The notes under the pieces: model-generated
What the model saw: the letters and a program-made list of their open reading frames with translations, nothing else
The model's database searches: none
What the model was told of the DNA's origin: nothing
Part shown: positions 13,401 to 24,805 of the stretch, piece by piece
Numbering within the stretch: the stretch's first letter is position 1
Layout of the letters: each line of letters opens with the position of its first letter
Source: Merluccius polli
Lineage: Eukaryota > Chordata > Actinopteri > Gadiformes > Merlucciidae
Direction: 5' to 3'
DNA: 64,000 nucleotides
NCBI GenBank assembly: GCA_030340625.1
Contig: JAOPHQ010000851.1
Span: 62,001 to 126,000 of the forward strand
Position numbers and translations under genes: made by a program

Positions 13401-15928
13401 CGCCACCGGGTCTAATTTGGACAAACAATAGGCAATGGGGCACACTCTGCCCTCATGCTCTTGCAATAGTGCCGAAGTCATGTAACTATTACGCTCCCCC
13501 ACAGTCTGTGTGAAGGGTTGTGTATGGTCTGGTAACCCCATGGTCGGTAAGGTTATAAGAGCCTGTTAAAGTTGTCTGAAAGCAGCATCCGCTACTGGTG
13601 TCCACGTCACTGGGTCAGTCAAGGTCAGGCCATGGCCGTGTGTGTGATGTCCTATAGAAGCTGTGCTAAATTTGCATAATCGGGTATCCGCTGTCTACAG
13701 TAGCCCGTCATTCCTAAGAAACCCATCATCTCTTTTAGTAACCAGTTTGGGCATAGTTTGGATTGCCTCTATCCTGTCCTCGCTAAGGGACTTGCCGTCC
13801 GGTCTAATGATGAACGAACCCCGACCACATGTACATCTCAACCACTTAATTTCGTTCACCTTTCCATTCCCTGGAGGACAACACTGAATGCGTTGCCCCT
13901 GGATTTTCCAGGAATGTTGTATCTACCGTCTACAATTACGTTAGTTTGTTCGTTGAGCTGATCAGTTGCATGAGGCTGAACCATATAATAATCATCAGGG
14001 TGTGGTGTTTGAGTGTTTTGACTCCAGCTACATTTTCAGATGTGCATCATGTGTGTATTTTGGTGCTTATACGATACCCTCTTATCGCTGGACCGGGCCG
14101 CCTCCTGCGTCCCACGATACGAATGCCCCCCACCTCATATCATTGTCCTTTTCCTCATTCTGAGCTATCTCTTGCCCAGTGGCCCATTGTGCCGCAGCGG
14201 TAGCAAGCATCGCTGTTCCACCGCCCCGGTACTCTGCTCTTTGTCTGCCCTTTGCTGGTCCTGCTGTGGCAAATAGGCTTGGCTCTCTCCAGGGCCAAGC
14301 CTATTTGACATCAACTCGTTGAGCGAGTTGATGTCTTAGATTTCACTCCTTTTTTATTTCTGAGGTCCTCCGCATGGCCTATTCAAAAGGAAATGCCCAT
14401 GTGAGGGATCAATCAGGGTGTACTGTAGAGCAGTTGAGATCGTATTGTACTGTTGAGTGGGCTGAGTGGGTCCGTCGGTCTGAAACATCTGACCCCTAGA
14501 CCCAGGAAGAGCATTATAACTGGATTTTTCCACCACACCTGTTCTTCTGTTTTTTTTTCCATGAATCCAATTTCCAGAGCGGAAGATTTTAATGATGCCA
14601 TTTGCTTTCTCCCAGCCGTGATGGAAAGGCCCTGGAGCGCTTCCTGCAAGACTATTTCGATGGCAATCTGAAGCGCTACCTCAAGTCAGAACCCATCCCA
14701 GAGGACAATGATGGCCCAGTGAAGGTGAGCAAATTGGCAACTTCTATTTATTGTATGTTTATTTAACAGGGACAATGGACAGTCATTGATGAGTTGGCTG
14801 GATATCTACATTTCATCAGCAGAACCTGGACAGGCAAATCCACAAGATAATTATGACGTCAAATGGTATAATTTAGACACGGGGTACAGAGAATAAACAT
14901 TGCATCATACAAAACTAAGCACTTTCCATTTAAAACATTATATCATATCAAAAAATGAAATGGAATACTCTATCCACTTTGTGGTTAATGGGCACATGAT
15001 TGTTATGATTCAGCCATGATTTCAGTTGTGATTTAAAACTAGAGAAGGTAGCGCTTCTATTCTGAAGACTTTTCTAGTCCCAAAGTTATCTTTGTAAAGT
15101 TGTTCCCCTCATACAACTTTCTCAGAAGTCAATACTAAGAACCACAGACTACTTTTATTAGCTGTGTCTAATCTGTGTCCTTCAACCACCACCTTGTCCC
15201 TGACTCCTCCTAGGTCATTGTGGCCGAGAACTTTGATGCCATTGTCAATGATGACAGCAAGGATGTTCTGATTGAGTTCTACGCCCCATGGTGCGGCCAC
15301 TGCAAGAGTCTGGAGCCCAAGTACAAGGAGCTGGGAGAAAAGGTTTGTGTCTGTCTGTCTGTGTGTCTGTCTGTGTGTCTGTCTGTGTGTGTGTCTGTGT
15401 GTCTTTTTTAAATGACCAATGGTTTCCCTCTTCTGCTATGACAGCTGGCCAACGATCCCAATGTGATCATCGCCAAGATGGATGCCACAGCCAATGATGT
15501 TCCATCTCAGTATGATGTCAAAGGGTGAGTGTTGCTCCAGCCCCAGTCAGGAATTCATGCATTGATGAAAATTCATTCATTCCTCCCTCTCTCCCTAATT
15601 TTTAAATTGTGTATGTACTTTGTGTCCTCAGATTCCCCACAATATTCTTTGCCCCAGCTGGACAGAAACAGAACCCAAAGAAATATGAGGTTTGTCAATG
15701 TTTTTATTTTAATTTTATTTTTTTTTGTAACTAGCTTCATTTAAATGTTCAAAGTAAACACTGAAGTGTGTATGTGTGTGTGTACTGATGGGTTTTCTAT
15801 CTGTGCTCTGGCTCCAGGGAGGTCGAGAGGTGAGCGATTTCCTCTCCTACCTGAAGAAGGAGGCCACCAACCCCCTGGTGGCGGAAGAGGAGCCCAAGAA
15901 GAAGAAGAAGAAGAGCACTGAGCTATAA
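7413..15928 (+). CDS. pdia3: Protein disulfide-isomerase A3 (ERp57/GRP58)
   Basis: Thirteen coding exons: 7413-7546, 8644-8722, 8833-8950, 9744-9851, 10316-10445, 10621-10737, 11003-11128, 11581-11763, 14616-14724, 15214-15342, 15445-15524, 15632-15689 and 15818-15928. All have GT-AG borders and sum to 1,482 nt (493 aa; human is 505). The start gives a signal peptide (MLRLLVLAFLAGSIQA). Thioredoxin-like domain a has its CGHC at residues 46-49, b and b' follow, and a' has CGHC at 395-398. The basic tail ends in STEL, a variant ER retrieval signal. The family forms and isomerises disulfides of glycoproteins in the ER lumen with calnexin/calreticulin and serves MHC class I loading. Intron 8 (2.85 kb) holds mobile elements. 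The exon-10 donor runs into a GT/CT-rich repeat. Confidence 0.97.
8270..8470. repeat. Dispersed-repeat-like segment in pdia3 intron 1
   Basis: The text around 8298-8345 (AAGCTTTATTTATCCCGATGG) followed by an A-rich tract resembles the tail of interspersed repeats common in fish genomes. Borders and family cannot be fixed by eye. Confidence 0.3.
9120..9660. repeat. Possible inverted-repeat element in pdia3 intron 3
   Basis: Segments near 9205-9225 (GTGCCCGAGTACAATTG) and near 9505-9545 (GAGACCACCAAGTGGACTCGGGCACGG) are partly inverted copies and share an ACTCGGGCAC core. There is no coding frame. This may be a degraded non-autonomous transposon; no target duplication was found. Confidence 0.3.
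12256..12981. mobile_element. hAT-type non-autonomous transposon with perfect 8-bp TSD
   Basis: The element is bounded by identical octamers GTGTTACA at 12248-12255 and 12982-12989, the target length typical of hAT transposons. The ends CAGAGGTTGCGCTAGAC and, on the other strand, CAGGGGTCGCGTTAACC pair at 12 of 17 positions. No transposase frame is present in the 726 bp. It sits in pdia3 intron 8, directly beside the retroviral remnant. Confidence 0.88.
12990..14540 (-). pseudogene. Degraded endogenous retrovirus (gag-pol remnant, class I-like)
   Basis: Read on the minus strand, 13080-13900 resembles, in broken frames, the reverse-transcriptase thumb and connection region of gammaretrovirus-like Pol. 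Around 14164-14205 is a zinc-knuckle-like nucleocapsid motif whose last cysteine position is serine (C-x2-C-x4-H-x4-S). Gag-like sequence continues to about 14540. Stops and frameshifts interrupt every part, and integrase, env and LTRs are not visible, so this is an old inactive fragment. It lies antisense to pdia3 within intron 8, ending about 75 bp before the exon-9 acceptor. Exact borders are uncertain. Confidence 0.75.
14271..14335. repeat. Two back-to-back perfect hairpins
   Basis: The first has 12-bp arms (14271-14282 and 14295-14306) with a 12-base loop. It is followed without a gap by a second with 12-bp arms (14307-14318 and 14324-14335) and a 5-base loop. Both are inside the retroviral gag remnant. 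Confidence 0.9.
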
Positions 15929-16439
15929 ACCCCTTCAGACTGGAATTCTGCATCCCATCCGCCACCCCCCCCACCCTTCCCAGAACCCTGTGGTCTGTTG
16001 GAGCCAAGGGAGTCCTTAAAGAAAGAACTAAATTATATTCCAGTTTTGTAGTGAACTACAGAATGCGCTAAAAGCCAAGTCAGAAGGCCGCGCCGAACTT
16101 CCCTTTTTTTGGGGGTCTTGGGCTGCTCTTGGAAATACTGTGGTAGGATCAGAAGAATTTGTGGCCAGGGCCTGCCTTCCTGTTCCAAAATCAAATGACA
16201 AAAGTAGTTTTAAAGAGGGACAGTTTACTAAAAATTTGAGATTTCAGTTTTGTTTTTCCCCCTTGTCTACAACACCTCTGACTGCTGCACTTTGGTTAAA
16301 CGCCATTCTTCTATCTCTTTTTAGCTTCTTTTTTTTGTCGTCTTCTTGACGAGGGGTATTGGTTATGGTGATTTGAATTTTATTTTAAAAACATTTTTGT
16401 ACTTCGTCTTTTGTTTTTGTACATTGGAAGGATCATGAC

Positions 16440-16445
16440 AATAAA
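16440..16445 (+). promoter_or_regulatory. pdia3 polyadenylation signal (AATAAA)
   Basis: AATAAA lies 512 bases after the pdia3 stop codon and is followed by a GT-rich stretch, as expected for a cleavage site near 16460-16475. Confidence 0.8.
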
Positions 16446-18099
16446 AGGCCCACAAAACTCGAAAGAATGTTGGGTTGATTGTAATAATTTGGTGTTCATA
16501 CTTGGGTTAAATCCTCTCCTTTTTTAGATGAGATGTTTCTCATACTGGGGCTTGTGGCAAAATAAATGATAAACCAGATTATACAATCCATCTGACTATT
16601 AACAGGTTTCATTTGTGTAGCACCTTCTCTTATAATTGGCAGCTTAAAGAACATTGCAGAAAATTAACAATCAACTTGATGGTATAATGCAAATAACGAT
16701 TCAATGGCACCACACAAATAAAACTGCTTTCTTGAAAGGTAAGTTTAAAATACATGTCTTGTTAGAGAGGTGAGGGTAAACTGACTACTGTATGGGTTTT
16801 GAAAGTCACTCTAAAGGGTGCAAGCAGAGGATTTCACTCCTCTGAAGGGAAGTTGCTACCACCTAAAAATGTGCATACAGCACCACCTACTGTACTGGAG
16901 TGTATGGCTGGTCACGTATGTTCTCCATAATCTTGTGCATTTAAGAAACCTAAATGCACATTTTCCCTTCCAACCAGCCTTGAAGCCTTTGTATCTCTGC
17001 ATAACGCTTGCATGTCCTCCACCATGCATCAATGAAGTCCATTATCCCGGTTTCAATGGTGCATTCCACCCTGTAGGTCTTCTCTATACTACCTCCTCCC
17101 TCCCTCCACCCTGCACACCTGTAGCTACCTGTGACCTTTCCTCTTTCCCTCCCATGTTCTTGTAAGCTGTAGTAATGAGAATCAGATGCTGTTGCTTTTC
17201 TACACGTTATTTTGAGCTCACTTCTGTTGTAGCAATGGTGTTACCTTACCAGATCCTTTTTTTTTATTTGAATTTGAGCAAATCAATCTTGTGGGGTGTT
17301 GTGATCTTTTTCTCTGTCTATTTGGATGGAGTCATCTATCTTTCCTCCAATCCTGGAAGCTTACGCACATCTGGGAAACAAAGTGACCAAGACAGTGGGT
17401 ACTGTGAGATCACAATGCTTCTGGTTTATTTAGGTCGTTGGCACATATTTATACAGCATCATTAACATGTATGCGGCCCATCAAGGCCCTGTCCAGAATG
17501 ACGTGTTGAGCATCCCCCCAGATAATATCTCAGTATCAGGAGAAGCAAAAAATGTACTACATCAAGCAGGCACAAGGCCTAAAGAGCTCATACAGTGTAT
17601 ACTGATAGGAGGAAGGGAGTTACCAACACACAGATATAATAAAGAATAATAAGTTCATATTGATATACCAGACAACTCCTAACATGGGGTGTATTAAAAT
17701 GGCCTACCATTTAATTTCCTGAGGAAATTATGATCTGGATCTACATACTTATGGCAAAGTATGGAAGTATGGTGTGGATCTACTTGTATCTATTTATTTT
17801 TTTTAATCTGGGATAATAATGGCGTAAAATCCCAAACATTTAGTTACATTTAATCATGATGGGTTTTTCCCCCCCTTCCCTTTCTTCACAACTTCAGAAG
17901 GCATTTCTCTGCAGCACTTCATCGCTCCCCAGTAGTCATGATCACAGTGGCGACTTACTCTAGTGCTGTTTCATTTGTTTCGGAAATTTGCTGAACTTTT
18001 ATTTAGGGTATGATTTTTATGTTTTTATTTCAATAATGCATGTGCAATGTTACTCCGACACGACAGGTGGCAGTAATATCAGTCTGCATGTGACATCCG
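16446..18099. other. pdia3-aen intergenic region
   Basis: No coding exon is recognised. The part at 16600-16680 (text like GTAGCACCTTCTCTTATAATTGG and GCAGCTTAAAGAACATTGCAG) resembles the 3' part of common fish interspersed repeats. Short open frames at 16818-17165 and 17175-17649 have no recognisable domain or splice support. Confidence 0.5.
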
Positions 18100-18164
18100 A
18101 CGATTTGGAGCGAGCGAAGCGACGAGCCTGAACGGTGCTGCTGGCTACACGTGCTCCGACTAAG
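18100..18164 (+). other. Probable non-coding first exon of aen (5' UTR)
   Basis: A GC-rich stretch ends in a strong donor (CTAAG followed by GTAAGG at 18165). The next plausible acceptor on this strand is TCTCTAG at 19671-19677, just before the first aen coding exon. This suggests a 5' UTR exon, but no transcript evidence is available and the left border is a guess. Confidence 0.4.
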
Positions 18165-18354
18165 GTAAGGCTTATTACTTATAACACACAACTATATATA
18201 TATATATATAATGACTAAATAAATAATATATGTATGTATCGTTGTAGAGATGTCGGACATGTTGTACGGTCCTTGTTGAACGGGTTTAGTCGTCTTTGAA
18301 CAAGCAGCCCGTCTGACGTGTCGACCCCTAGCTTATATCACAACATGGCCACGC

Positions 18355-18515
18355 GTCCAGTCCTCCTCCTCCAGTCCTCCTCCTCTTCCAGTCCCCCTCC
18401 TGTCCTCTTTCAGTCCACTTTCAGTCCTCCTCCAGTCCCCCTCCAGTCCTCCTCCTGTCCTCCACCAGTCCTCCTCCTGTCCTCCACCAGTCCTCCTCCT
18501 GTCCTCCCCAAGGTC
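18355..18515. repeat. Pyrimidine-rich TCC/CCAG tandem tract
   Basis: About 160 bases are nearly pure C and T, built from degenerate units such as TCCTCCTCCAGTCC and TCCTCCTGTCCTCCACCAG. The strand asymmetry could favour triplex structure. Open frames across it are repeat artefacts. Confidence 0.85.
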
Positions 18516-18637
18516 CATGTGTTGTGGACGCCATTGGTTGTGGACGCGGTGATGGTTGTAGTTGGACCGCGGGTCGACTTGTGAGTCGCTGCCTCCTCGG
18601 CCTCCTGGCTGGGGGCTGGCAAGGCCTCAGCCAGACC

Positions 18638-18775
18638 CCCCCCCCCCCCCCCCGGCTCGGTGGTCCTCCCCCGGCTCGGTGGTCCCCCCAGCTCGGTGGT
18701 CCTCCCCCGGCTCGGTGGTCCCCCCAGCTCGGTGGTCCTCCCCCGGCTCGGTGGTCCCCCCAGCTCGGTGGTCCC
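18638..18775. repeat. 36-bp GC-rich minisatellite, about three copies, after a poly-C run
   Basis: A C run (about 18638-18653) leads into units made of two halves, one of 19 and one of 17 bases, each starting CTCGGTGGTCC. The 36-bp double unit repeats about three times. Because 36 is a multiple of three, repetitive open frames appear on both strands; I do not regard them as genes. Confidence 0.9.
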
Positions 18776-19711
18776 CTTCCCTGGACCCTGCCTCTCTGTC
18801 CTGGTCTCCAGCTGTCCTCTCACTGTGCGGCCATGACGCCGCAGCTCGTGTCCAGTTCATGCTGCTGTCATGTCCACCTAGCTCTCTGCAATCACAGCAT
18901 GGCCAGCTCAGATGTTACGTCTAAAAGTGCTGAAACTCATAAGAAACCAAATCTAAAATGCTTTCAGTGTTATGCTAATTCAGATCAATAACTTCTGTGT
19001 TACTGGAAACCACATTACGGACATTGTAATCAATGTAAGCCGCCCATACTGAATAACATGCGTCCACTTACATTTAAAAATAGCGTTGCGTATCAAATGA
19101 CCGGTGCGTTATCACATACACCTCAGACTGTTACACTGCTGCAGTACGAGATTTAAGTTTATATTTTCTAATTCTTAACAATCTAAACAATATTGTGTCA
19201 TTATAATATTAAGCAACCCACCTTAGCAATACTGTTATAGCCTAAGCACATCACAGGAGGAGGCTGAGAGCCATGGACAATGTTGTTACTGCAAGTCATG
19301 CAAGATCATGCCTTTTTAAAAGGGTTAGTTTTTAAATGTTTTTATTAGTTTTATAAAATACCAACGTTATGGAAGCATGACAATATCTGCATGTGTAAAT
19401 GTACTTTATGTACCCAATGTAACCAATACCGCATACAGAGGCCATACCAGAGCAGCTCTCCAACTGAGAGTCGGTAAAGCGGATACATTTTGCTGCATGA
19501 CATGTGAGTCAAGCCAGCGGCTTGAAGTGACTGGCTATGACTGTACAGAGGGATTGTACACTTGTGCAATTGTGCACAATTTCCATGTTTAGCTCCTGTA
19601 TGTAATAAAAGTCAAGAAAACACTGACAAAAGCAAAGTTAGTTTTTCATGGTACCCTTTTTTTTTTCTTTTCTCTAGATATGACTCCATTACCAGTTGCA
19701 CCGACTGATCA

Positions 19712-22130
19712 ATGGAAGCAGCGTCACATCGGGGCGAAACCCTTCATACATCTTCTCCCAATAACTATAGCGATTTATGCAGGAAAACCATGATGCTTGG
19801 AGTGGTCGAGACTGCAAAACCAAATCGCAAACGCCAGTGGAAAAGCAAATCCACCGGCTTGAAGAGGAAGAGAACAGAATTTCACTCTGAAAGTCTTGAA
19901 ATTAATACGATGGTCAAAAAAAGCACAGCCTGTTTGTCGAGTGCTCTGAGCTCGGCCGCTACAAGGACTGATGTGCCCAAAAGCGGGCAGGAGTTGTGTG
20001 TTTCCCAGCCGTCTACGTCCTCCGGTCTTCATAAAGTAGCCCAGCACCTGGGGGCAGCCACAGCTCTTGTGGAGCGCTGGGATTCGGACAGTGGCTTCTC
20101 GTCCGAGGCCAGTCCCCCGGCGAGCGGACGCAGTTCCCCGTCGCTGTGCCCGTCCCCGGGCCTGCTGGTGTCCCTGGACTGCGAGATGGTCGGCACGGGG
20201 CCCAGAGGGAGGTACAGCGAGTTGGCCCGCTGCAGCATCCTGGACTACGGCGGCAACGTGCTCTACGACAAGTACATCTGCCCCTGTCAGCCCGTCACCG
20301 ACTACCGCACCCGCTGGAGCGGCATCCGGAGACACCACCTCCAGAACGCCATGCCCTTTGCCGAGGCCCGGGAGGAGGTGAGGGTGGCCTTCCGTCTGTC
20401 TGTCTCTCGCTCTCTTGCTCTGGGATTAGGATGTTGCTATTCCAAGCCAGAGTCGTTATACATTGATTGCCATCTTTCACTTTGAAATTGTGCCTATTAG
20501 TAATGTACAATACATCCTAGAAAGGTCTACATCTTGGCTTTGGGCCTCATGAAAGAGAGGATGGTAGTTAGGGTTTTTCCAGGCTCAAAAACAGGTAAAA
20601 GAAAAACACTCGAGTCCCACTACAGTGTCAGCACAGTGTCTGCCACATTCACTGCCGTTTTCTGCAGGCATTTTAGGTAGGCGTGCAAAATCATAAACAC
20701 TAATGATACAGCACGATATTGTAATGTTTTTATTTTATTTTGCCTATTACTTCTTCCTCTAATGCCACTTGCTAACCTGACGTGATTGTAAAGAAGTAGA
20801 AAGTGCACATTTCTCATGTTTTGCGTCTTCCCCTTTAGATTCTGTGCATGCTGGAGGGCAAGGTGATCGTGGGCCATTCCCTCGACAACGACTTCAAAGC
20901 CTTGGACATGTTTCATCCATGTCACATGGTCCGAGATGTGGGCAGCAGTCGTCACGTCCGGAAGCTGGCGGGTTTCCCCAACAACCGCTGCCTCTCGCTG
21001 AAGATCCTGGCCAACAAGCTTCTGGACCGGAGCATCCAGGTCAGCTGACCTCCATGCGGCACTCTCACTTAACACAGAAAACCAAAACCCATGCTAAAGG
21101 GATTTTGCCCTTATTTGTGCTGAGGTACTAGGGGTGTCAAATAAGTCACGGAGTTCGTTTTACGGTTTTTGGTTCAGTTTATATTGTTTGAACTTTTATA
21201 AACACGGTAGGCTCACACAGCACAAAAAAAGGGACAAGAAAATCAACGGAAGTAAAGCTGCCACTTTTAAAACACATTACACGAAAGAAACCAAAGTAAT
21301 ATAAAACTAAAGTCGTACTTTAAAACATATATTTATCTATATCTATATGTCTGTGTTCATTGACGAATGTTGCCTAAAGGCTGTGGGGAGAGAAGATCGG
21401 CCAATATTACAGATTCTGCATTAAAATGTGATAGCAAAAAAGTGGTCGATAAATCAGAGACTATTAACGTTGCTGGGCGCGCATTACTTATGCTAGTCGA
21501 AGCTTGTCAAACATGGTGAGCCGTTTACGGCGACATCATCCAAATCACACTCTGGTCAGCACAAGGTTAGCAAAGCCGCGGTGGAAACAAGGACAAGCAC
21601 GGCCTCTCCACTCGTCATCGATAGTCGTCATTGTTACTGTCTGTATGGCTGTGTATATGAGTATTAGAGATAGATGAAGTATGGCTGGGACTCCAAACTT
21701 CTCTGCCGTACCCAGTTTCAATCCATCCTGACCGTCATACCCCTATGAGACAGCCTGGAGAGTAAGCTAGTTTCCATGTTCTCGAGGAGGTGCTGGAAAG
21801 AGCCGCCCTCTGCTGTGACCCACAATTATCCATGCCATTCTTTATTGAAAGGTTGTTCATTAACAACAACTTCACAGCTGGAATCTGGCATGAATTTAAA
21901 TGGCCATCGTGTGTTTTGTGTTTAATCAGACCGGGAGGAAAGGCCACTGCTCGGTAGAAGATGCCCTGGCAGCTCTGGACGTCTACAAACTGGTGGAGAA
22001 CGATATGGAGAGAGAGCTGTGGAACAGAATGAGTAAGGTAGACAAGTTGCCACAGCCAGGACCAGTCTCCATTGACCACTACATGCAAGACCAGTATTGG
22101 CCAGACCACCTGACGGACGACAGCCAATAA
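19712..22130 (+). CDS. aen: Apoptosis-enhancing nuclease (ISG20-like DEDDh 3'-5' exonuclease)
   Basis: Three coding exons: 19712-20377, 20839-21039 and 21930-22130, all phase 0 with GT-AG borders, total 355 aa (human AEN is 325). The first 145 residues are basic and serine-rich with likely nuclear or nucleolar signals (KPNRKRQWKSK, KRKR). The exonuclease fold shows Exo I SLDCEMVGTGP (Asp156, Glu158), Exo II VGHSLDNDF (Asp240) and Exo III GHCSVEDA (His295, Asp300), a complete DEDDh set. AEN is a p53-induced nuclease acting on DNA and RNA during apoptosis. ISG20 itself is shorter and lacks the basic N-terminal region, and neighbouring rlbp1 fits the AEN locus. The start used is the first ATG in frame after the acceptor near 19677. 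Confidence 0.93.
21126..21747. mobile_element. Possible hAT-like element in aen intron 2
   Basis: The left end TAGGGGTGTCA near 21130 and the right end TCATACCCCTA near 21737-21747 are approximate inverted copies of a hAT-style terminus. Flanking octamers are only partly alike (both begin TGAG). No transposase is present. Confidence 0.4.
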
Positions 22131-22836
22131 GGAAAGCGTTATTGTTCTAAGGTTTCATGGGATCATCCTGTAATTTATGCAGTTCTAATGTAGTTGATGA
22201 TGAGGGAAACGGATTTAACAGTAAATCACAGATGAAATTATATGCACCACGCATATTCTGACAAGAATATTAAGTAAAACTTTGGGTCAGCAAGATGCAA
22301 ATACCAAAAGGGTATGATGGGTATTGGGGAAATATAAAATACAATCACTGCTCTGTGAAACAAAATGTTCTTTCTCTTTTGTCATAAGACATGAAAGGAG
22401 ATCTGTAATGAAAATATAATCTTAATAATGTGTAGTTTATAACTTGGTTGTAACATCTGTGAAACGTGTTCAATAACACATTTTTAGGGTGTTCTTTTTG
22501 CTGTGTTCTGGTCAATATTTTCAAATGACTAACTCAACATGTTTGTGTGTAGTGTGAGCCAGGTTCTTAAAATGTACTCTTAAAGTTGGATTTGCGCAAA
22601 CTAAATGCCAAACCTCCCAATACCTCCTTTTGCTCCTGTACAGATTGAAAGGTTAATTTATAAAACTTGTATATTCTGCTTGGTTTTCAGGTGTTTTTAA
22701 CTTTGAGAGACTCCTTTGTGGGAGACTGTGTTCAACACATGGCGCATGCTGTTTTATCATGCCCTCATCCAACATGGAAGTAAAGTCGTAAAGCACCTCA
22801 GTCCATTGTCTGTTTCATCTTTCGTATTTGCCAGTT

Positions 22837-23370
22837 TAAAGGCTTCCTGAAACGAAAGTCAGAGTGCTACTTGGTTCTGCATATTTACGTATATCTGGTA
22901 AAAACAGCTAGGGAAGGACTTGTCTCAAATATTGCTTGGCGTTTACAGTAGCCAATAGTGCGGAATGTGCCACCAAATTGACAGTAGCTCGCAGCTCAAC
23001 ATGGATAACCATGACGACAGCCTGCCCTCTGTTGTGAAGGACTTCTCGCCACCACCCTCGTCTACGCCTGCGGATTTTGCCGACGTATACGGATGAATCA
23101 GCCGGGGATAAAAATGAGGAAGAAGACAACCGTGATGAAGTCGTTAAGAGTGAGGCCATATATGTTCGAGCCGACCGGCAGTGCTGCTGGTGAGGGCGAG
23201 ACGCAGGCTCATCCCCGCGATGGCGCTAAAGCATTTTTATTGGACGCAAAATTAGTATACGCCACCATTATATGCCCAAATCATTTATTTTTTACATCAA
23301 AATCAGTCTTTTCTCTTCCTTTAAAACAGTTAAAATGTTTGACTCCTGCATCACAATGACAATTATTTTT
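22837..23370. repeat. Dispersed repeat, first copy
   Basis: The segment starts at TTTAAAGGCTTCCTGAAACG and its end (about 23270-23370) matches 24683-24800 over roughly 90 bases: ATATGCCCAA, CTTTTCTCTTCCT, AAAACAGTT and CTGCATCACAATGACAATTA occur in the same order. It is therefore one of two local copies of an interspersed element. Full borders are unknown. Confidence 0.6.
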
Positions 23371-24609
23371 GTTCTGTACACATTTGGGGGGAATTCATAT
23401 TCTCTTTACTCATTCTCTTACTTCACCTGTATGCAACTACTTCATTGAATTAATGCTGACATATTTCTTTAGTTTTGCATAGTTTTAAAGACGTTTTTCT
23501 ATTAATGTGGTTTATTAATTGCCCCTTAACAGGAGACGGGACTGAGTAAAAACATGAATAGTTGTCCTTTACGTTCCCTCCATGACCCGAGACTCCATCG
23601 TCATCGTAGCATATTTAACCTCCTGATGCAATGCAGAACATGGCAGCCGAAAGCCCACTCCCAATCTTAAATCTTAAACCAGTCTTGATCCTCTAAACAG
23701 GAAGGTCCAGAGAGCTAAATTAGCTGGATTGGATGGACAATACCAGGCACTGTGCTCACCATGGCCCGAGCCATTATTTACTATATGCGTGGCTTTATGT
23801 TTATGGTATAGAAGCTGAGACAACATGTCTAAGTGTACAACAACATTGAGTGCTTAACCAAATACTTAAATCAACCTAGAATCTGATATGATCTGATATG
23901 TTACTACCTGTAACAAATTTGAATCAATGCAGATAGTTGTACTTCTCAAAGGGGTTCTTTAGGTACATGGACCATTGATGGAATACAGTCATGTGAGATT
24001 CAAAGGGATACGCAGGGTCATTTTCAATGACTGATGCTCCCCAATGGGGCTTCAGGAAATTGCTCCCAACATCTTAAATCTTTATAGGGACTGCAACTAT
24101 ACTACTATAGTGGACATGGGTACTTTAACATGGGGTCACCCGTCGTCAGGTGATTTCACATATCCGGCAATGAGCACAAAACTACACGACTACTTACTGG
24201 ATGATCTACTGGATGATCTGCTGGATCTTTCCCTGAATCTGTCACTATTCATGAGAATATTACTGAGCCAAGATTAATGAAGGATTTTGTGGTTGTCAGT
24301 GAAGCCACACTGATTTCACGCTTCTCTAGTTGGACCTATCAAATCAGCAGAAATGGACCGTTTTCAGGCCACAGTGCACAGGGAAGCCAAAGACCATGAC
24401 TGGAACAGATCATAAAAACTGAACAGCTAACCTCTTTTGAGGGACTGGGTGTGGTTCTAAAAGCCACAGTTTAATAGGCAGGACTACAACCAAAAATACT
24501 GGATGATAATGTTGTACCCTACAATCAACAAAATGCAAGTGTAAATTTGAAATTGTGCTCTGCTAAAAGCTCAATCATATTTGTTTCTGGTGTATGATCT
24601 TGCAGAAAC

Positions 24610-24805
24610 TTTAAAGGCCCCATGAAATGAAAAATACATTTTAAGTGTTAATCCTGTCCCTGTTAATTGTTTGTTCATCTCGTTATATGCCCAAAAAAAA
24701 GTTTTTTGTATTTTTACATAAAAATCCCTGTCTTTTCTCTTCCTGTAAAACAGTTTCAAATGTTTGATGACTCATCCTGCATCACAATGACAATTATAAC
24801 TAATG
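24610..24805. repeat. Dispersed repeat, second copy
   Basis: This starts at TTTAAAGGCCCCATGAAATG, similar to the first copy at 22837, and shares the CTTTTCTCTTCCT to ATCACAATGACAATTA segment with it. Both starts include TTTAAAGG, so a TTAA target is possible. Confidence 0.6.

Noticed and set aside
18255..18264. GGACATGTTG as a p53 half-site upstream of aen
   Set aside because: Matches RRRCWWGYYY at nine of ten positions, but no adjacent second half-site was found; a single imperfect half-site is expected by chance.
18410..18991. Overlapping proline/glycine-rich frames on both strands
   Set aside because: Generated by the 36-bp minisatellite, whose period is a multiple of three; no splice sites or family similarity.
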